A stretch of 64,000 nt of DNA from Rhodococcus sp. CH91 (GTDB lineage Bacteria; Actinomycetota; Actinomycetes; Mycobacteriales; Mycobacteriaceae): contig NZ_JAKFYR010000016.1 in assembly GCF_022554085.1 (NCBI RefSeq), positions 1 through 64,000 on the forward strand. Reading direction: 5' to 3'. The notes beneath the pieces were generated by a model. The model made no database searches, had not been told where the DNA came from, and saw only the letters and a program-made list of their open reading frames with translations. The first letter of the stretch is position 1; each line of letters starts with the position of its first letter. The position numbers and the translations under genes are program-made. Shown here piece after piece: positions 29,266-38,530 of the stretch.

Positions 29266-29277
29266 GAAAGGATCGCG

Positions 29278-30750
29278 ATGACTCGGATCGGAAATACCCC
29301 GAGGCGCGGACTCTTCCGGGTCAAATCGGTGGAGCAGTCCATTCGCGACACCGACGACCCCGACTCGAGGCTGCGTAAGGACCTGACTGCCTGGGATCTC
29401 ATCGTCTTCGGCGTGGCCGTGGTCATCGGCGCGGGCATCTTCACGCTCACCGCCCGGACCGCGGGCAATGTGGCGGGCCCGTCGGTCTCGCTGGCCTTCG
29501 TCTTCGCTGCGATCGCATGCGCGCTCGCTGCCCTCTGCTACGCCGAGTTCGCCTCGACCCTGCCTGTCGCCGGTAGTGCCTACACCTATTCGTTCGCGAC
29601 CTTCGGTGAGTTCGTCGCGTGGATCATCGGCTGGGATCTCATCCTGGAGTTCGCGCTCGCCGCGGCGGTGGTCGCGAAGGGATGGTCGCTCTATCTCGGC
29701 GAGGTCATGACGGTCTCGTCGAGTTTCATGCTCGGCTCGGTGAAGATCGACTGGGGCGCGGTGCTGATCGTCGCGGTGATCGGGGTGTTGCTCGCCACGG
29801 GAACGAAGATCTCGTCGCGGGTCTCGCTGGTCATCACCTCCATCAAGATCGCCGTCGTGGTGTTCGTGGTTGCTCTCGGTGCCTTCTACATCAAGGCGCA
29901 GAACTTCTCGCCGTACATTCCGCCCTCGCAACCCAGCGAGACGGGGGAGGGGCTGCACCAGTCGTTGTTCTCGTTCGTCACCGGCGCCGGGGGCAGTACT
30001 TTCGGGTGGTACGGCCTCCTGGCCGCAGCGAGCCTGGTGTTCTTCGCGTTCATCGGATTCGACGTGGTGGCCACCACCGCGGAGGAGACACGTAATCCGC
30101 AGAAGGCCGTGCCGATCGGCATTCTCGGCTCCCTCGCGATCGTGACAGTGCTGTACGTGGCTGTCAGCTTCGTCCTCACCGGGATGGTGAACTACACCGA
30201 ACTCGCAGGGGATGAGTCGACGCTGGCAACGGCGTTCGCGCTCAACGGCATGGACTGGGCGAAGAACCTGATCTCGATCGGTGCCCTCGCGGGTCTGACA
30301 ACCGTCGTGATGGTGCTCATGCTGGGCCAGACACGGGTGCTGTTCGCGATGGCGCGGGACGGACTCGTACCGCGCAGGCTCTCCCACACCGGTAGGCGAG
30401 GAACGCCGGTGCGCACGACCGTGCTCGTCACGGTGGTCGTCGCCGTGCTCGCAGGTGTCGTTCCGCTCGGGACGCTCGAGGAGATGGTCAACATCGGCAC
30501 GCTCTTCGCCTTCGTGCTCGTGTCGATCGGTGTGATCGTGCTCCGTCGAACCCGGCCGGATCTCGAACGCGGATTCCGGGTGCCCTTGGTGCCGCTGGTG
30601 CCGATTCTCTCGGTCCTCGCGTGCGTGTGGCTCATGGTGAATCTGTCCGTCGAGACGTGGCTGCGATTCGTGGTGTGGATGCTGCTCGGCCTGATCATCT
30701 ATTTCGTCTACAGCCGGCATCATTCGGTTCTCGCGCACTTGCCGCCGTGA
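29278..30750 (+). CDS. APC-superfamily amino-acid permease (YfnA/CAT-like)
   Basis: A 490-residue transporter with about 12 helices. After a 40-residue basic N-terminus, 'LTAWDLIVFGVAVVIGAGIFTLTA' is the broken first helix with the GAGIF substrate motif of the APC fold. 'ASLVFFAFIGFDVVATTAEETRNPQKAVPIGI' is the conserved helix-6/loop region of cationic-amino-acid transporters. ATG 29278 follows GGGGAAAGG. Amino-acid import (possibly Arg/Lys) is expected, but the substrate cannot be read from the sequence. A structured leader precedes it and a terminator follows. Confidence 0.88.
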   Translation: MTRIGNTPRRGLFRVKSVEQSIRDTDDPDSRLRKDLTAWDLIVFGVAVVIGAGIFTLTARTAGNVAGPSVSLAFVFAAIACALAALCYAEFASTLPVAGSAYTYSFATFGEFVAWIIGWDLILEFALAAAVVAKGWSLYLGEVMTVSSSFMLGSVKIDWGAVLIVAVIGVLLATGTKISSRVSLVITSIKIAVVVFVVALGAFYIKAQNFSPYIPPSQPSETGEGLHQSLFSFVTGAGGSTFGWYGLLAAASLVFFAFIGFDVVATTAEETRNPQKAVPIGILGSLAIVTVLYVAVSFVLTGMVNYTELAGDESTLATAFALNGMDWAKNLISIGALAGLTTVVMVLMLGQTRVLFAMARDGLVPRRLSHTGRRGTPVRTTVLVTVVVAVLAGVVPLGTLEEMVNIGTLFAFVLVSIGVIVLRRTRPDLERGFRVPLVPLVPILSVLACVWLMVNLSVETWLRFVVWMLLGLIIYFVYSRHHSVLAHLPP

Positions 30751-30796
30751 GTTCGGCGGGGAATGTTCCCGCCGTTCCCGAAAGGTGCGGAAACCG

Positions 30797-30840
30797 GTCA
30801 GGGCACCTTCCCGGTGAGGGAAAGGTGCCCTGACGAGTTC
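30797..30840 (+). terminator. Terminator after the permease gene
   Basis: GTCAGGGCACCTTCCC (30797-30812) pairs with GGGAAAGGTGCCCTGAC (30818-30834), with one bulged A, followed by GAGTTCTTT. It lies between the permease and the convergent tRNA-Pro and may serve both strands. Confidence 0.8.
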
Positions 30841-30849
30841 TTTCACGAG

Positions 30850-30923
<74 letters not shown>

Positions 30924-30977
30924 TGATGAACCTCGGTCAGCTTACATTACGAGCGCGCCGAAGATTAAATCGGCTGG

Positions 30978-31952
30978 TCAGCGGCGTAACTCCGCGCTCT
31001 CCGTCGCGTTGTCCGCAGCGCGGTGCGCGCTGTCGCGCGAGGCCGGAACGAGGGTGAGCAGGGTGGCTTCGGGACGGCAGAAGAAACGCGCGGGAGCGAA
31101 CGGCGAGGTACCGATTCCGGCGGAGACGTGCAGTCGCATGTGGGCACCCCACCGGGACGCGCCCTTCACACGGGAGCGGTCGATCCCGCAGTTGGTCACC
31201 AGCGCCCCGTAGAACGGCAGGCACAGCTGGCCGCCGTGCGTGTGGCCGGCGAGGACGAGGTCGTAACCGTCCTCGGCGAAGCGGTCCAGAACCCGCGGCT
31301 CGGGCGAGTGGGTCAGGCCCAGACGCAGATCGGCGGACGGATCCGCCGCACCGGCGATCGTCTCGTAGCGGTCGCGCTCGAGGTGCGGGTCGTCCACGCC
31401 GGCGACCGCGATGCGCACGCCGCCGACCTCGATGTCGCGTCGCACATGGGTCATGTCCTGCCATCCGCGCTCGGTGAAGGCGGCACGCAGATCCCCCCAC
31501 GGAAGCGGAGGACCGTAGACGCGGTCGTGGTTCTTGTCGAAGTAGGCGAGCGGGTTCTTCACCACCGGGGCGAAGTAGTCGTTGCTGCCGAACACGAACA
31601 GGCCCGGACGGGCGAGCAACCCACCGAGAGCCTGGACCACGGCGGGAACCGCCTTCGGATGCGACAGGTTGTCGCCGGTGTTGACGACCAGATCGGGTTC
31701 GAGACCGTCGAGCTCGCGCAGCCAGTTCTGCTTCAGGCGCTGATCGGGTGTCATGTGCAGATCGCTGATGTGCAGGACCCTCAGGGTCGACGCGCCGGGG
31801 GCGAGCACCGGCACCGTGACCTCGCGAAGGGTGAACGCGTTCCGTTCGATCAGCGTGGCGTAGCCGAGGCCGAGAGCGGAGGCGCCGGCGGCGCCGAGAG
31901 TTACGCGGCGGATTGCAGACAGGTCAGGCACTTCTCCAGCGTACCGCCGCAC
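30978..31952 (-). CDS. Membrane-anchored metallophosphoesterase
   Basis: A 324-residue calcineurin-like phosphoesterase. The motifs HISDLHMT (D-x-H), NTGDNLS (GD), FGSNDYF (GNH variant) and LAGHTHGGQLCLP (GHxH) supply the dinuclear metal ligands. An N-terminal hydrophobic segment ('LGAAGASALGLGYATLI') probably anchors it. GTG 31952 is chosen. A later GTG at 31931 would be too close to GGAGAA. It corresponds in position to mycobacterial Rv3683, next to ponA2. The natural substrate is unknown. Confidence 0.87.
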   Translation of the reverse strand: MRRYAGEVPDLSAIRRVTLGAAGASALGLGYATLIERNAFTLREVTVPVLAPGASTLRVLHISDLHMTPDQRLKQNWLRELDGLEPDLVVNTGDNLSHPKAVPAVVQALGGLLARPGLFVFGSNDYFAPVVKNPLAYFDKNHDRVYGPPLPWGDLRAAFTERGWQDMTHVRRDIEVGGVRIAVAGVDDPHLERDRYETIAGAADPSADLRLGLTHSPEPRVLDRFAEDGYDLVLAGHTHGGQLCLPFYGALVTNCGIDRSRVKGASRWGAHMRLHVSAGIGTSPFAPARFFCRPEATLLTLVPASRDSAHRAADNATESAELRR

Positions 31953-31997
31953 GTCGTCCCCGCACGTGGTTCGTCCACCCCGCGTAGCGTTTCCCGC

Positions 31998-32474
31998 ATG
32001 ACCGACACCACATCCTCACTCGAGTCCCGGCTGCGCACGGACCTGACGGCCTCGATGAAGGACCACGACAAGCTGCGTACCGAAACGCTCCGGATGCTGT
32101 TGGCGGCGATCCGGAACGAGGCCGTCGCGGGTAAGGAAGCACGCGAACTCTCCGACGACGACGTGATCAAGGTCCTCGCCCGGGAGTCGAAGAAGCGCGG
32201 CGAAGCCGCCGAGGTCTACACCGAGAACGGCCGCGGTGAACTCGCGGCGAAGGAGCACGCCGAAGCACGGATCATCGACGAATATCTCCCCACACCACTG
32301 ACCGACGCCGAACTCGTCGACGTCGTGGAGACCGCCCTCGCGCGCGTCGCGGAGGAACTCGGAACGCGCCCGGGTCCGAAGAACATGGGCCAGGTGATGA
32401 AGGCGGCTACCGAGATAGCGGCAGGGAAGGCCGACGGCAAGCGTCTGTCCGCGGCGGTGCGTTCACGCTTGTGA
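31998..32474 (+). CDS. GatB/YqeY domain protein
   Basis: A 158-residue YqeY-type protein related to the tRNA-binding tail of GatB. Features: 'LRTDLTASMKDHDKLRTETLRMLLAAIRNE', 'VLARESKKRGEAAEVYTENGR', 'EARIIDEYLPTPLTDAEL', 'GPKNMGQVMKAATEIAAGKADGK'. The ATG at 31998 has no clear ribosome site. It is divergent from the metallophosphoesterase with only 45 bases between starts. The family may assist tRNA-dependent amidation. Its role is not established. Confidence 0.87.
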   Translation: MTDTTSSLESRLRTDLTASMKDHDKLRTETLRMLLAAIRNEAVAGKEARELSDDDVIKVLARESKKRGEAAEVYTENGRGELAAKEHAEARIIDEYLPTPLTDAELVDVVETALARVAEELGTRPGPKNMGQVMKAATEIAAGKADGKRLSAAVRSRL

Positions 32475-32552
32475 TCGACCGGTCGTGCAGTCCTCGTCGC
32501 CCCCTCCGATGGGAAGTCGACGAGAACTGCACGACCGTCGGAGCCTCGCGGC

Positions 32553-34997
32553 TCAGTTGTCCGGGCGACTCGGCGTCGTGGTGGGAGTGGAGTCCTCGTC
32601 CTCCGGCGATTGCGACTCGGTCTGCGGCGGCTCGCGGCCCGGCATCGGCGAAGGAGTCGACCGCCGGGTCGTGTCGGGAACCTCGCGATCGTTCGGCCGG
32701 GCCGGGGTAGCGCTCGTGGTGGGAGCGACGCGGATCGATCCGTCACTGATGAACAAGGTGACCGTCGAACCCGGCACCGCCGAGCCACTCGGGGACGTCC
32801 CGGTGATCGTGCCGGCGCGTTCCTCACCGGCGATCGTGGCCTCGGACACCGAGAAACCGGCATCCTTCAGTCGCTGCACCGCGCGGTCCTTCGACAGGCC
32901 CGTGACGTCGGGTACCTGAGCGTTGCCCGCGCCGCGGACATACCGGGCGTCGGCAGCGGGGAGTTCGACGGGACCGAACTTGTTCGCGACGGGCAGCATG
33001 GCCGAGAACCACGTCCGCGCCGGCTCGGTGCCGCCGAAGAGATTGCCGTCGTAGCAGGGCCGGACGGGGCCCGAGCAGATCTGGCCCGGGGTGGGCGAGT
33101 CGCCGTAGGTGTAGACCACGCCGGCGAAGCGGTTGGTGTACCCGAGGAAGGCCGACGACATGTGCGACTCGGTCGTACCGGTCTTCGCCGCGACCGGCAG
33201 GTTCCAGCCCACCGAACCCGCGGCGCCCGAGGCGGTGCCGCCGGCGGCGGTGTCCTTGCTCATCGCATTCGTCAGGGTGTCGGCGAGACCGGGCTCGACG
33301 GCCTGCTCGCAGGCCTGCTGAGTGATCGGCACGGGCTTGCCCTCACGGTCGAACACACCCTCGATCGGGGTGGGCGGGCACCACTTGCCGTGCGACGCGA
33401 GTGTCGCCGCGACGTTCGACAGTTCGAGCGCGTTGATCCATGTGGGGCCGAGCGTGTACGAACCGAGATGCTGCTGCTTCTGCATCTCGGCCATCGACTG
33501 GTCGCCGAAGCCGGAGGTGCGCGGCTGCAGGTACGAGCGCAGGCCGAGGCGCACGGACATGTCGACGACCGCATCGACACCGGTGGCCTCGATGAGTTTG
33601 ACGAACGCCGTGTTCGGCGACTGTGCCAGCGCGTCGGTGACCGAGAGCTTCGACGGGTACTCCGCCGCGTTCTCGACGCAGTAGTAGTTGGGCGGGCAGC
33701 CGCGGGCGCCACCGTCGCCGAGACCGCGAGCGTCGTAGCGGGACGGCACGTCGAGTACGGCCGAGGTGCCCAGCCCCTGCTCCATGGCCGCCGCGACCGT
33801 GAAGACCTTGAAGATCGACCCGGCGCCGTGGCCGGCCAGCGAGTAGGGCTGCGGCTGGACGGTCTCCTTGGCGTCGGCGTCGAGACCGAACGTGCGGCTC
33901 GAACCCATGGCGAGGACCTTGTGCGAGTCCTGGCCCGGTTCGATCACGTTCATCACCGAGGCCACGTCGTCGACGGTGGGGCTGGTGAACTTGTCGAGCG
34001 ATGCCTTCACGGAGTCCTGGACTTCGGGGTCGAGCGTCGTGCGGATGAGATATCCACCCTTGTCGATCTGCTCGCGCGCCAGTCCGGCGTTCTCGAGGTA
34101 CTGCAGTGCGTATTCGCAGAAGTAACCCCGGTCGTCGGCGGCGATGCACCCGCGCGGGAGCGTGTTCGGTTCCGGGAGGACACCGAGCGGCAGTTCCTTC
34201 GCGGCACGGATCTCGTCGGCCCGTTCGGGGATGTTCTCGATCATGGTGTCGAGGACGATGTTGCGCCGGGCCAGGACACCGTCGGGATTCGTGTACGGGT
34301 TCAGTGCCGAGCTGGACTGCACCATGCCCGCGAGCATCGCGGACTGGGGGATGTTCAGATCCTTCGCGTCGATACCGAAGTAGGTCTGCGCGGCGTCCTG
34401 GATACCGAACGATCCGTTGCCGAAGGGCACCAGGTTCAGATAGCGGGTGAGGATCTCGTCCTTGCTGAGCTGGTCGTCGAGCGTCAGCGCCATCCGGATT
34501 TCGCGGATCTTGCGGGCCGGCGTCGTCTCGATCGCGGCGCGCCTCTCGGCATCCGTCTTGGCGATGACGTGCAGCAGGTAGTTCTTCACGTACTGCTGGT
34601 CGATCGTGGATGCGCCCTGCTCGACCTGACCGCTCGTGGTGTTGGTCAGGAACGCGCGGATGGTGCCCTGCCAGTCGACACCCTGGTGCTCGGGGAAGCG
34701 CTTGTCCTCGATCGACACGATCGCCAGCTTCATCTCGTTGGAGATCCGGTCGCTGGGGACCTCGAATCGGCGCTGGTCGTAGAGCCAGGCGATGGGTTCG
34801 CCCGTCTTGTCGACCATGGTGCTGACTGCGGGGACCACGCCTTCGACGAGCTCTGCAGAACTGTTGTCCACGGTGTCCGCGGCACGGTTCGAGACGTACC
34901 CGAATCCACCTGCGGCCGGGAAGAGCATTCCTGCCACGAGAACGCCGCCGAGGGCCGTGCAACCTGCGAGCTTCGCCACCGTTCTTCGGATCGACAC
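32553..34997 (-). CDS. Bifunctional class A penicillin-binding protein with PASTA domain (PonA2-like)
   Basis: An 814-residue murein polymerase. One N-terminal transmembrane helix is followed by a GT51 transglycosylase (catalytic Glu in 'SIEDKRFPEHQGVDWQG', 'ASTIDQQYVKNYLL') and a transpeptidase with SxxK as SIFK in 'GAGSIFKVFT', SPN ('AQSPNTAFV') and KTG ('AAKTGTTESH'). A single PASTA repeat ('VPDVTGLSKDRAVQRLKDAGF...VTLFISDG') and a Pro/Thr/Glu-rich tail end it. Domain order equals mycobacterial PonA2, and the divergent whiB gene matches Rv3681c-Rv3682. GTG 34997 is the chosen start. A longer N-terminus is possible. It cross-links peptidoglycan at the outer face of the membrane. Confidence 0.93.
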   Translation of the reverse strand: MSIRRTVAKLAGCTALGGVLVAGMLFPAAGGFGYVSNRAADTVDNSSAELVEGVVPAVSTMVDKTGEPIAWLYDQRRFEVPSDRISNEMKLAIVSIEDKRFPEHQGVDWQGTIRAFLTNTTSGQVEQGASTIDQQYVKNYLLHVIAKTDAERRAAIETTPARKIREIRMALTLDDQLSKDEILTRYLNLVPFGNGSFGIQDAAQTYFGIDAKDLNIPQSAMLAGMVQSSSALNPYTNPDGVLARRNIVLDTMIENIPERADEIRAAKELPLGVLPEPNTLPRGCIAADDRGYFCEYALQYLENAGLAREQIDKGGYLIRTTLDPEVQDSVKASLDKFTSPTVDDVASVMNVIEPGQDSHKVLAMGSSRTFGLDADAKETVQPQPYSLAGHGAGSIFKVFTVAAAMEQGLGTSAVLDVPSRYDARGLGDGGARGCPPNYYCVENAAEYPSKLSVTDALAQSPNTAFVKLIEATGVDAVVDMSVRLGLRSYLQPRTSGFGDQSMAEMQKQQHLGSYTLGPTWINALELSNVAATLASHGKWCPPTPIEGVFDREGKPVPITQQACEQAVEPGLADTLTNAMSKDTAAGGTASGAAGSVGWNLPVAAKTGTTESHMSSAFLGYTNRFAGVVYTYGDSPTPGQICSGPVRPCYDGNLFGGTEPARTWFSAMLPVANKFGPVELPAADARYVRGAGNAQVPDVTGLSKDRAVQRLKDAGFSVSEATIAGEERAGTITGTSPSGSAVPGSTVTLFISDGSIRVAPTTSATPARPNDREVPDTTRRSTPSPMPGREPPQTESQSPEDEDSTPTTTPSRPDN

Positions 34998-35092
34998 GCC
35001 TACACAGTACGTGCAGGGGGAGCGCTCATAGGTTCGCAGGGAGTGGGCGTGGCTCGACATGCGCTGCGGAAGTGCCTCCGACGTGGCACTTT

Positions 35093-35187
35093 GTACGTAC
35101 GTACCAGAAAAGGTTTCGTTCGCCTTGCGCCTGGGCACTAGTTTACCTAGATTGAGACACTAGTGTGACGCAGATAACACCTTGACG
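35093..35187. promoter_or_regulatory. PBP-whiB divergent control region with dyads and a Crp-like site
   Basis: The region holds GTACGTACGTAC (35093-35104) and an inverted repeat CACTAGT (35136-35142)/ACTAGTG (35159-35165). It also holds TGTGACGCAGATAACA (35164-35179), one base away from the Crp/GlxR consensus TGTGA-N6-TCACA in the half-sites. TTGACG (35182-35187) could be a -35 for whiB. The Crp-like site is notable because a crp gene lies 4 kb away. Confidence 0.4.
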
Positions 35188-35272
35188 GGCAGGCTTCGCG
35201 CCGTCGCGACACACAGACGGCGCGAACCTCGAACACCGCGAACCGGCGTTCGGAATGTAAAGGGGCAACTGA

Positions 35273-35596
35273 ATGCACATGACCACCCCGACGACCCGAC
35301 TCGACGTCGACCAGGCCGAAGCGCGTATCGCTTGGGTCTCCAAGGCTCGCTGCCGCGAAGTCGATCCCGATGAACTGTTCGTGCGCGGCGCCGCGCAGCG
35401 CAAAGCAGCGGTCATCTGCCGGCACTGCCCGGTGATGCTCGAGTGCGGGGCCGACGCTCTCGACAACCGAGTCGAGTTCGGCGTCTGGGGAGGCATGACG
35501 GAACGCCAGCGTCGTGCACTCCTCAAGCAGCATCCCGAGGTCGAGTCCTGGGCCGATTTCTTCTCGGCCCAGCGGCAGCATCAGAGCGCGGTCTAA
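35273..35596 (+). CDS. whiB4: WhiB-family iron-sulfur regulator, WhiB4-like
   Basis: A 107-residue Wbl protein. Four cluster Cys are present: Cys27 (ARCRE), Cys49-x2-Cys52 (ICRHC) and Cys58 (LEC), followed by the GVWGG turn and a basic C-terminal helix ('MTERQRRALLKQHPEV'). Wbl proteins carry an NO/O2-sensitive 4Fe-4S cluster and bind sigma factor or DNA. The assignment to WhiB4 rests on position between the PonA2-like gene and the paired ATPases (Rv3681c order), not on sequence comparison. ATG 35273 follows AAGGGG. ATG 35279 is an alternative. Confidence 0.87.
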   Translation: MHMTTPTTRLDVDQAEARIAWVSKARCREVDPDELFVRGAAQRKAAVICRHCPVMLECGADALDNRVEFGVWGGMTERQRRALLKQHPEVESWADFFSAQRQHQSAV

Positions 35597-35645
35597 TACG
35601 GTCCGCCTCTACCGAACCGCCTGCCGGTACGAACCGTCGAGACCC

Positions 35646-35676
35646 TGACCCGCGAGACGTCACGCCTCGCGGGTCA
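35646..35676. terminator. Bidirectional stem-loop between whiB and the ATPase gene
   Basis: TGACCCGCGAG (35646-35656) is the perfect complement of CTCGCGGGTCA (35666-35676). It overlaps the last codons of the minus-strand ATPase gene and ends both converging transcripts. Confidence 0.75.
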
Positions 35677-36790
35677 ATTGCTCGCCCACCGCGCGCAGCG
35701 CTTCGAGATCGGAGACCTCGAAGGGCAGCGACGGCACCCCGATCACCGGCACCGTCGGGTGTGCTGCGGTGAAGTTGCGTAGCAACCTCAGTTCCCGCTT
35801 CGCGATCACGGCGCGGTGCGCATGGATGCGGAGGACTGCTTCGGCAGCCTGCGCATCCATTCCGTCATGCGTGGCGAGCTGATCCGCCGCGGTGAGCGCA
35901 TGGTCGGCCGGAAGCGCCGACAGGGTCGGATGCGTGCGATTGAGCACCAGACCCGACAGTGGCATGCGATCACCGGAGAGCCGTTCGACGAAGAACGACG
36001 CCTCGCGCAGCGCGTCGGGTTCGGGCGCCGCGACCACCACGAAGTGGGTTCCCGGCTGCTGCAGCAACCGGTAGGTGCGATCGGCCCGCTCCCGGAATCC
36101 GCCGAACATCGAGTCGAGCGACTGCACGAAGGCCGAGGCGTCCGACAGCATCTGGCTTCCCACGATGGTCGAGACCGCCTTGAGTGCCAGCCCCATCGCG
36201 CCCGTCACCAGCCGGCCGAAGCCACGGCCGGGCGCCGTGAACAGCCGGATCATCCGCCCGTCGAGGAACGCCCCGAGCCGTTGCGGCGCGTCGAGGAAGT
36301 CGAGGGCGTTACGGGAGGGCGGAGTGTCGACGACGATCAGATCCCACTCGTCGCTCTGCGCCAGCTGGCCGAGCTTCTCCATCGCCATGTACTCCTGCGT
36401 GCCGGAGAACGACGACGCCACGGTCTGATAGAAGGGGTTGTCCAGGATCTGCTGGGCCTTGTCCGACGACGAGTGCTCGAGCACCATGTCGTCGAAGGTG
36501 CGACGCATGTTGAGCATCATCGCGTGCAGCTCGCCCTTGGCCTCCGGTCCCAGTTCCACCTTCTGTGGCGAATTGTCGAGCGAGGCGACGCCCAGCGCCT
36601 GTGCCAGCCGCCGCGCCGGATCGATCGTGAGTACCACGACACTGCGGCCGCGTTCGGCGGCGCGCAGTGCCACCGCCGCCGCGGTGGTCGTCTTGCCGAC
36701 GCCACCCGAACCGCAGCACACGATCACCCGGGACGAGCGGTCGTCCAGGATGCGGTTCACGTCGAGAGTGTTCGGTCCCCGGCTGCTCAT
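35660..36790 (-). CDS. ArsA/Get3-like anion-transporting ATPase, second of a pair
   Basis: A 376-residue SIMIBI ATPase with P-loop '[21 protein letters not shown]' (deviant Walker A with GKTT), switch motif '[14 protein letters not shown]' and '[18 protein letters not shown]'. It lacks the duplicated ATPase half of E. coli ArsA. ATG 36790 overlaps the stop of the preceding homologous gene (ATGA), so the two are likely to be made together and may form a heterodimer. The pair corresponds to mycobacterial Rv3680-Rv3679, implicated there in glycerol/metabolite stress. No arsenic genes are nearby. Confidence 0.88.
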   Translation of the reverse strand: MSSRGPNTLDVNRILDDRSSRVIVCCGSGGVGKTTTAAAVALRAAERGRSVVVLTIDPARRLAQALGVASLDNSPQKVELGPEAKGELHAMMLNMRRTFDDMVLEHSSSDKAQQILDNPFYQTVASSFSGTQEYMAMEKLGQLAQSDEWDLIVVDTPPSRNALDFLDAPQRLGAFLDGRMIRLFTAPGRGFGRLVTGAMGLALKAVSTIVGSQMLSDASAFVQSLDSMFGGFRERADRTYRLLQQPGTHFVVVAAPEPDALREASFFVERLSGDRMPLSGLVLNRTHPTLSALPADHALTAADQLATHDGMDAQAAEAVLRIHAHRAVIAKRELRLLRNFTAAHPTVPVIGVPSLPFEVSDLEALRAVGEQLTREA

Positions 36791-37806
36791 CGGACGCCCT
36801 GCTCCGCGAGGGCCTCGGCGAGCTCGTAGAGACCGCCGATATCGACACCGTCGGCAAGAGCCGGTAGGGACATGCGTGCCACCTTCACATCGTCGAGTTG
36901 AGCGGCGCTCACCTGCTGCGCCTGGAGGACCGCGGCGTGCTCGACGGTCTCGGTGAGCAGGCCCGCGAAATCGTCGTCGGAGAGCTCGAGGGACACCTTG
37001 CCGAGCGTCGCCCGGATCTCGGGACCGGCGATGTGCCCGGCTGCGAAGCCGTCGACGAGTTCCTCGGGCAGGTGCTCGGGAGCGGTGCGATTGACGATCA
37101 CCGTTCCCATCCGGAGATCCGCCGCCTCGAGTTCCTCCACCGCGTCCGCCGTCTCCTGGACGGGCAGCGCTTCGAGCAGGGTCACCAGGTGGATCACCGT
37201 CCGATCCGAGTGCAGCAAACGGACCACACCCTCGCTCTGGGAGCGGATGGGGCCGGACTTGGCGAGATCGGCCATCGCCTTGGTGACGTCGAGGAAACTC
37301 GCGATGCGGCCCGTCGGCGGTGAATCGACGACCACCGCGTCGTAGACGGGTTTGCCCGACGCGTCGCTGCGCACCACCGTCTCCTTGATCTTGCCGGTGA
37401 GGATCACGTCGCGCAGACCCGGGGCGAGGGTCGTCACGAACTCGATCGCACCCATCCGGCGCATGGCGCGACCCGCGAATCCGAGGTTGTAGAACATGTC
37501 GAGGTATTCGAGGAAGGCCGCCTCGATGTCGATCGCGAGAGCCGACACCACTCCGCCGCCCTGGGCATCGGCGATCTTCGTCTCCACCGGAGGCAGCGGA
37601 GGCATGTCGAACAGCTGGGCGATGCCCTGCCGCCCTTCCGTCTCCACCAGCAGGACCTTGCGACCTCCTGCGGCGAGCGCCAATGCGAGTGCTGCGGCCA
37701 CAGTGGATTTCCCGGTCCCACCCTTGCCGGACACGAAGTGCAGTCGCGCCTGAGCGGCGACGTCCGGCCACTCGCCGGAATGTGATGTCGGAGATGCCAC
37801 GATCAC
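36787..37806 (-). CDS. ArsA/Get3-like anion-transporting ATPase, first of a pair
   Basis: A 339-residue ATPase with P-loop '[22 protein letters not shown]' and Walker-B-like '[20 protein letters not shown]'. GTG 37806 gives a length equal to mycobacterial Rv3679. GTG 37800 is also possible. No ribosome site is evident and a TTATAG -10-like hexamer lies just upstream, so the message may be leaderless. It overlaps the second ATPase gene by four bases and is divergent from the DUF4177 gene. Confidence 0.88.
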   Translation of the reverse strand: MIVASPTSHSGEWPDVAAQARLHFVSGKGGTGKSTVAAALALALAAGGRKVLLVETEGRQGIAQLFDMPPLPPVETKIADAQGGGVVSALAIDIEAAFLEYLDMFYNLGFAGRAMRRMGAIEFVTTLAPGLRDVILTGKIKETVVRSDASGKPVYDAVVVDSPPTGRIASFLDVTKAMADLAKSGPIRSQSEGVVRLLHSDRTVIHLVTLLEALPVQETADAVEELEAADLRMGTVIVNRTAPEHLPEELVDGFAAGHIAGPEIRATLGKVSLELSDDDFAGLLTETVEHAAVLQAQQVSAAQLDDVKVARMSLPALADGVDIGGLYELAEALAEQGVR

Positions 37807-37853
37807 GAGCCTATAAGTCGTGGACGGTCGACGGTGCCGGATAGGGTCAGGAC

Positions 37854-38018
37854 ATGAGTGAAACGACCACATGGGAATACGCAACCGTGCCGCTGCTCAC
37901 GCACGCGACCAAGCAGATCCTCGATCAGTGGGGTGCCGACGGCTGGGAACTCGTCACCGTGCTGCCCGGCCCGACCGGGGAGCAGCACGTCGCCTACCTC
38001 AAGCGTCCGAAGGGCTGA
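37854..38018 (+). CDS. DUF4177 small protein
   Basis: A 54-residue protein with the compact DUF4177 pattern: 'TTWEYATVPLLTH' (first strand), 'ILDQWGADGWELVTVLP' (helix and strand with the W-G-x-x-G-W-E-L core) and 'AYLKRPKG' at the end. It is the equivalent of the small gene next to the ATPases in mycobacteria (Rv3678A). It lies four bases before the RidA gene and is probably co-transcribed. Function unknown. Confidence 0.8.
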   Translation: MSETTTWEYATVPLLTHATKQILDQWGADGWELVTVLPGPTGEQHVAYLKRPKG

Positions 38019-38021
38019 TCC

Positions 38022-38486
38022 GTGGCACACAGGACCTGGAGTGAACGTCTGACCGAACTCGGGATCACGTTGCCGCCCGTCGCAGCACCGGTGGCGGCCT
38101 ACGTGCCCGCCGTCCGCAACGGCGACGTCGTGTACACCTCCGGCCAGCTGCCGCTCGTCGACGGACAGCTGACCCACACCGGCAAGGTCGGTGCCGAGGT
38201 GTCGGCGGAGGACGCGAAGACCGCCGCGCGCACGGCCGCGCTCAACGCGCTCGCAGCCGTCGACGGCATCGTCGGGCTCGACAACATCGCCAGCATCGTC
38301 AAGGTCGTGGGGTACGTCGCCTCCGCCGAGGGCTTCACCGGTCAGCCCGGCGTGATCAACGGAGCGTCGGAGCTGCTCGGCGAGATCTTCGGTGATGTCG
38401 GAGCGCATGCCCGCTCGGCGGTCGGTGTCGCGGAGCTGCCGCTCGGCGCTCCCGTCGAAGTGGAGCTGATGGTCGAAGTACGCTGA
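38022..38486 (+). CDS. RidA-family (YjgF/YER057c/UK114) protein
   Basis: A 154-residue protein of the RidA superfamily, members of which hydrolyse reactive enamine/imine intermediates. 'VPAVRNGDVVYTSGQLPLVDGQL' and 'NALAAVDGIVGLDNIASIVKVVGYVAS' are typical, as is the C-terminal 'HARSAVGVAELPLGAPVEVELMVEV'. The key Arg of catalytic RidA proteins is aligned within 'GAHARSAVGVA', so deaminase activity is possible. GTG 38022 is used. Its position matches Rv3678c. Confidence 0.87.
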   Translation: MAHRTWSERLTELGITLPPVAAPVAAYVPAVRNGDVVYTSGQLPLVDGQLTHTGKVGAEVSAEDAKTAARTAALNALAAVDGIVGLDNIASIVKVVGYVASAEGFTGQPGVINGASELLGEIFGDVGAHARSAVGVAELPLGAPVEVELMVEVR

Positions 38487-38530
38487 CGCCACCCTTCCGG
38501 CGAAACCGGTCGACACGAGAGGCGAGAGAG

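Noticed and set aside
35686-37788. Arsenic resistance from the two ArsA-like ATPases
   Set aside because: No arsB, arsC or arsR nearby, and gene order matches the Rv3679-Rv3680 pair, which is not an arsenic pump.
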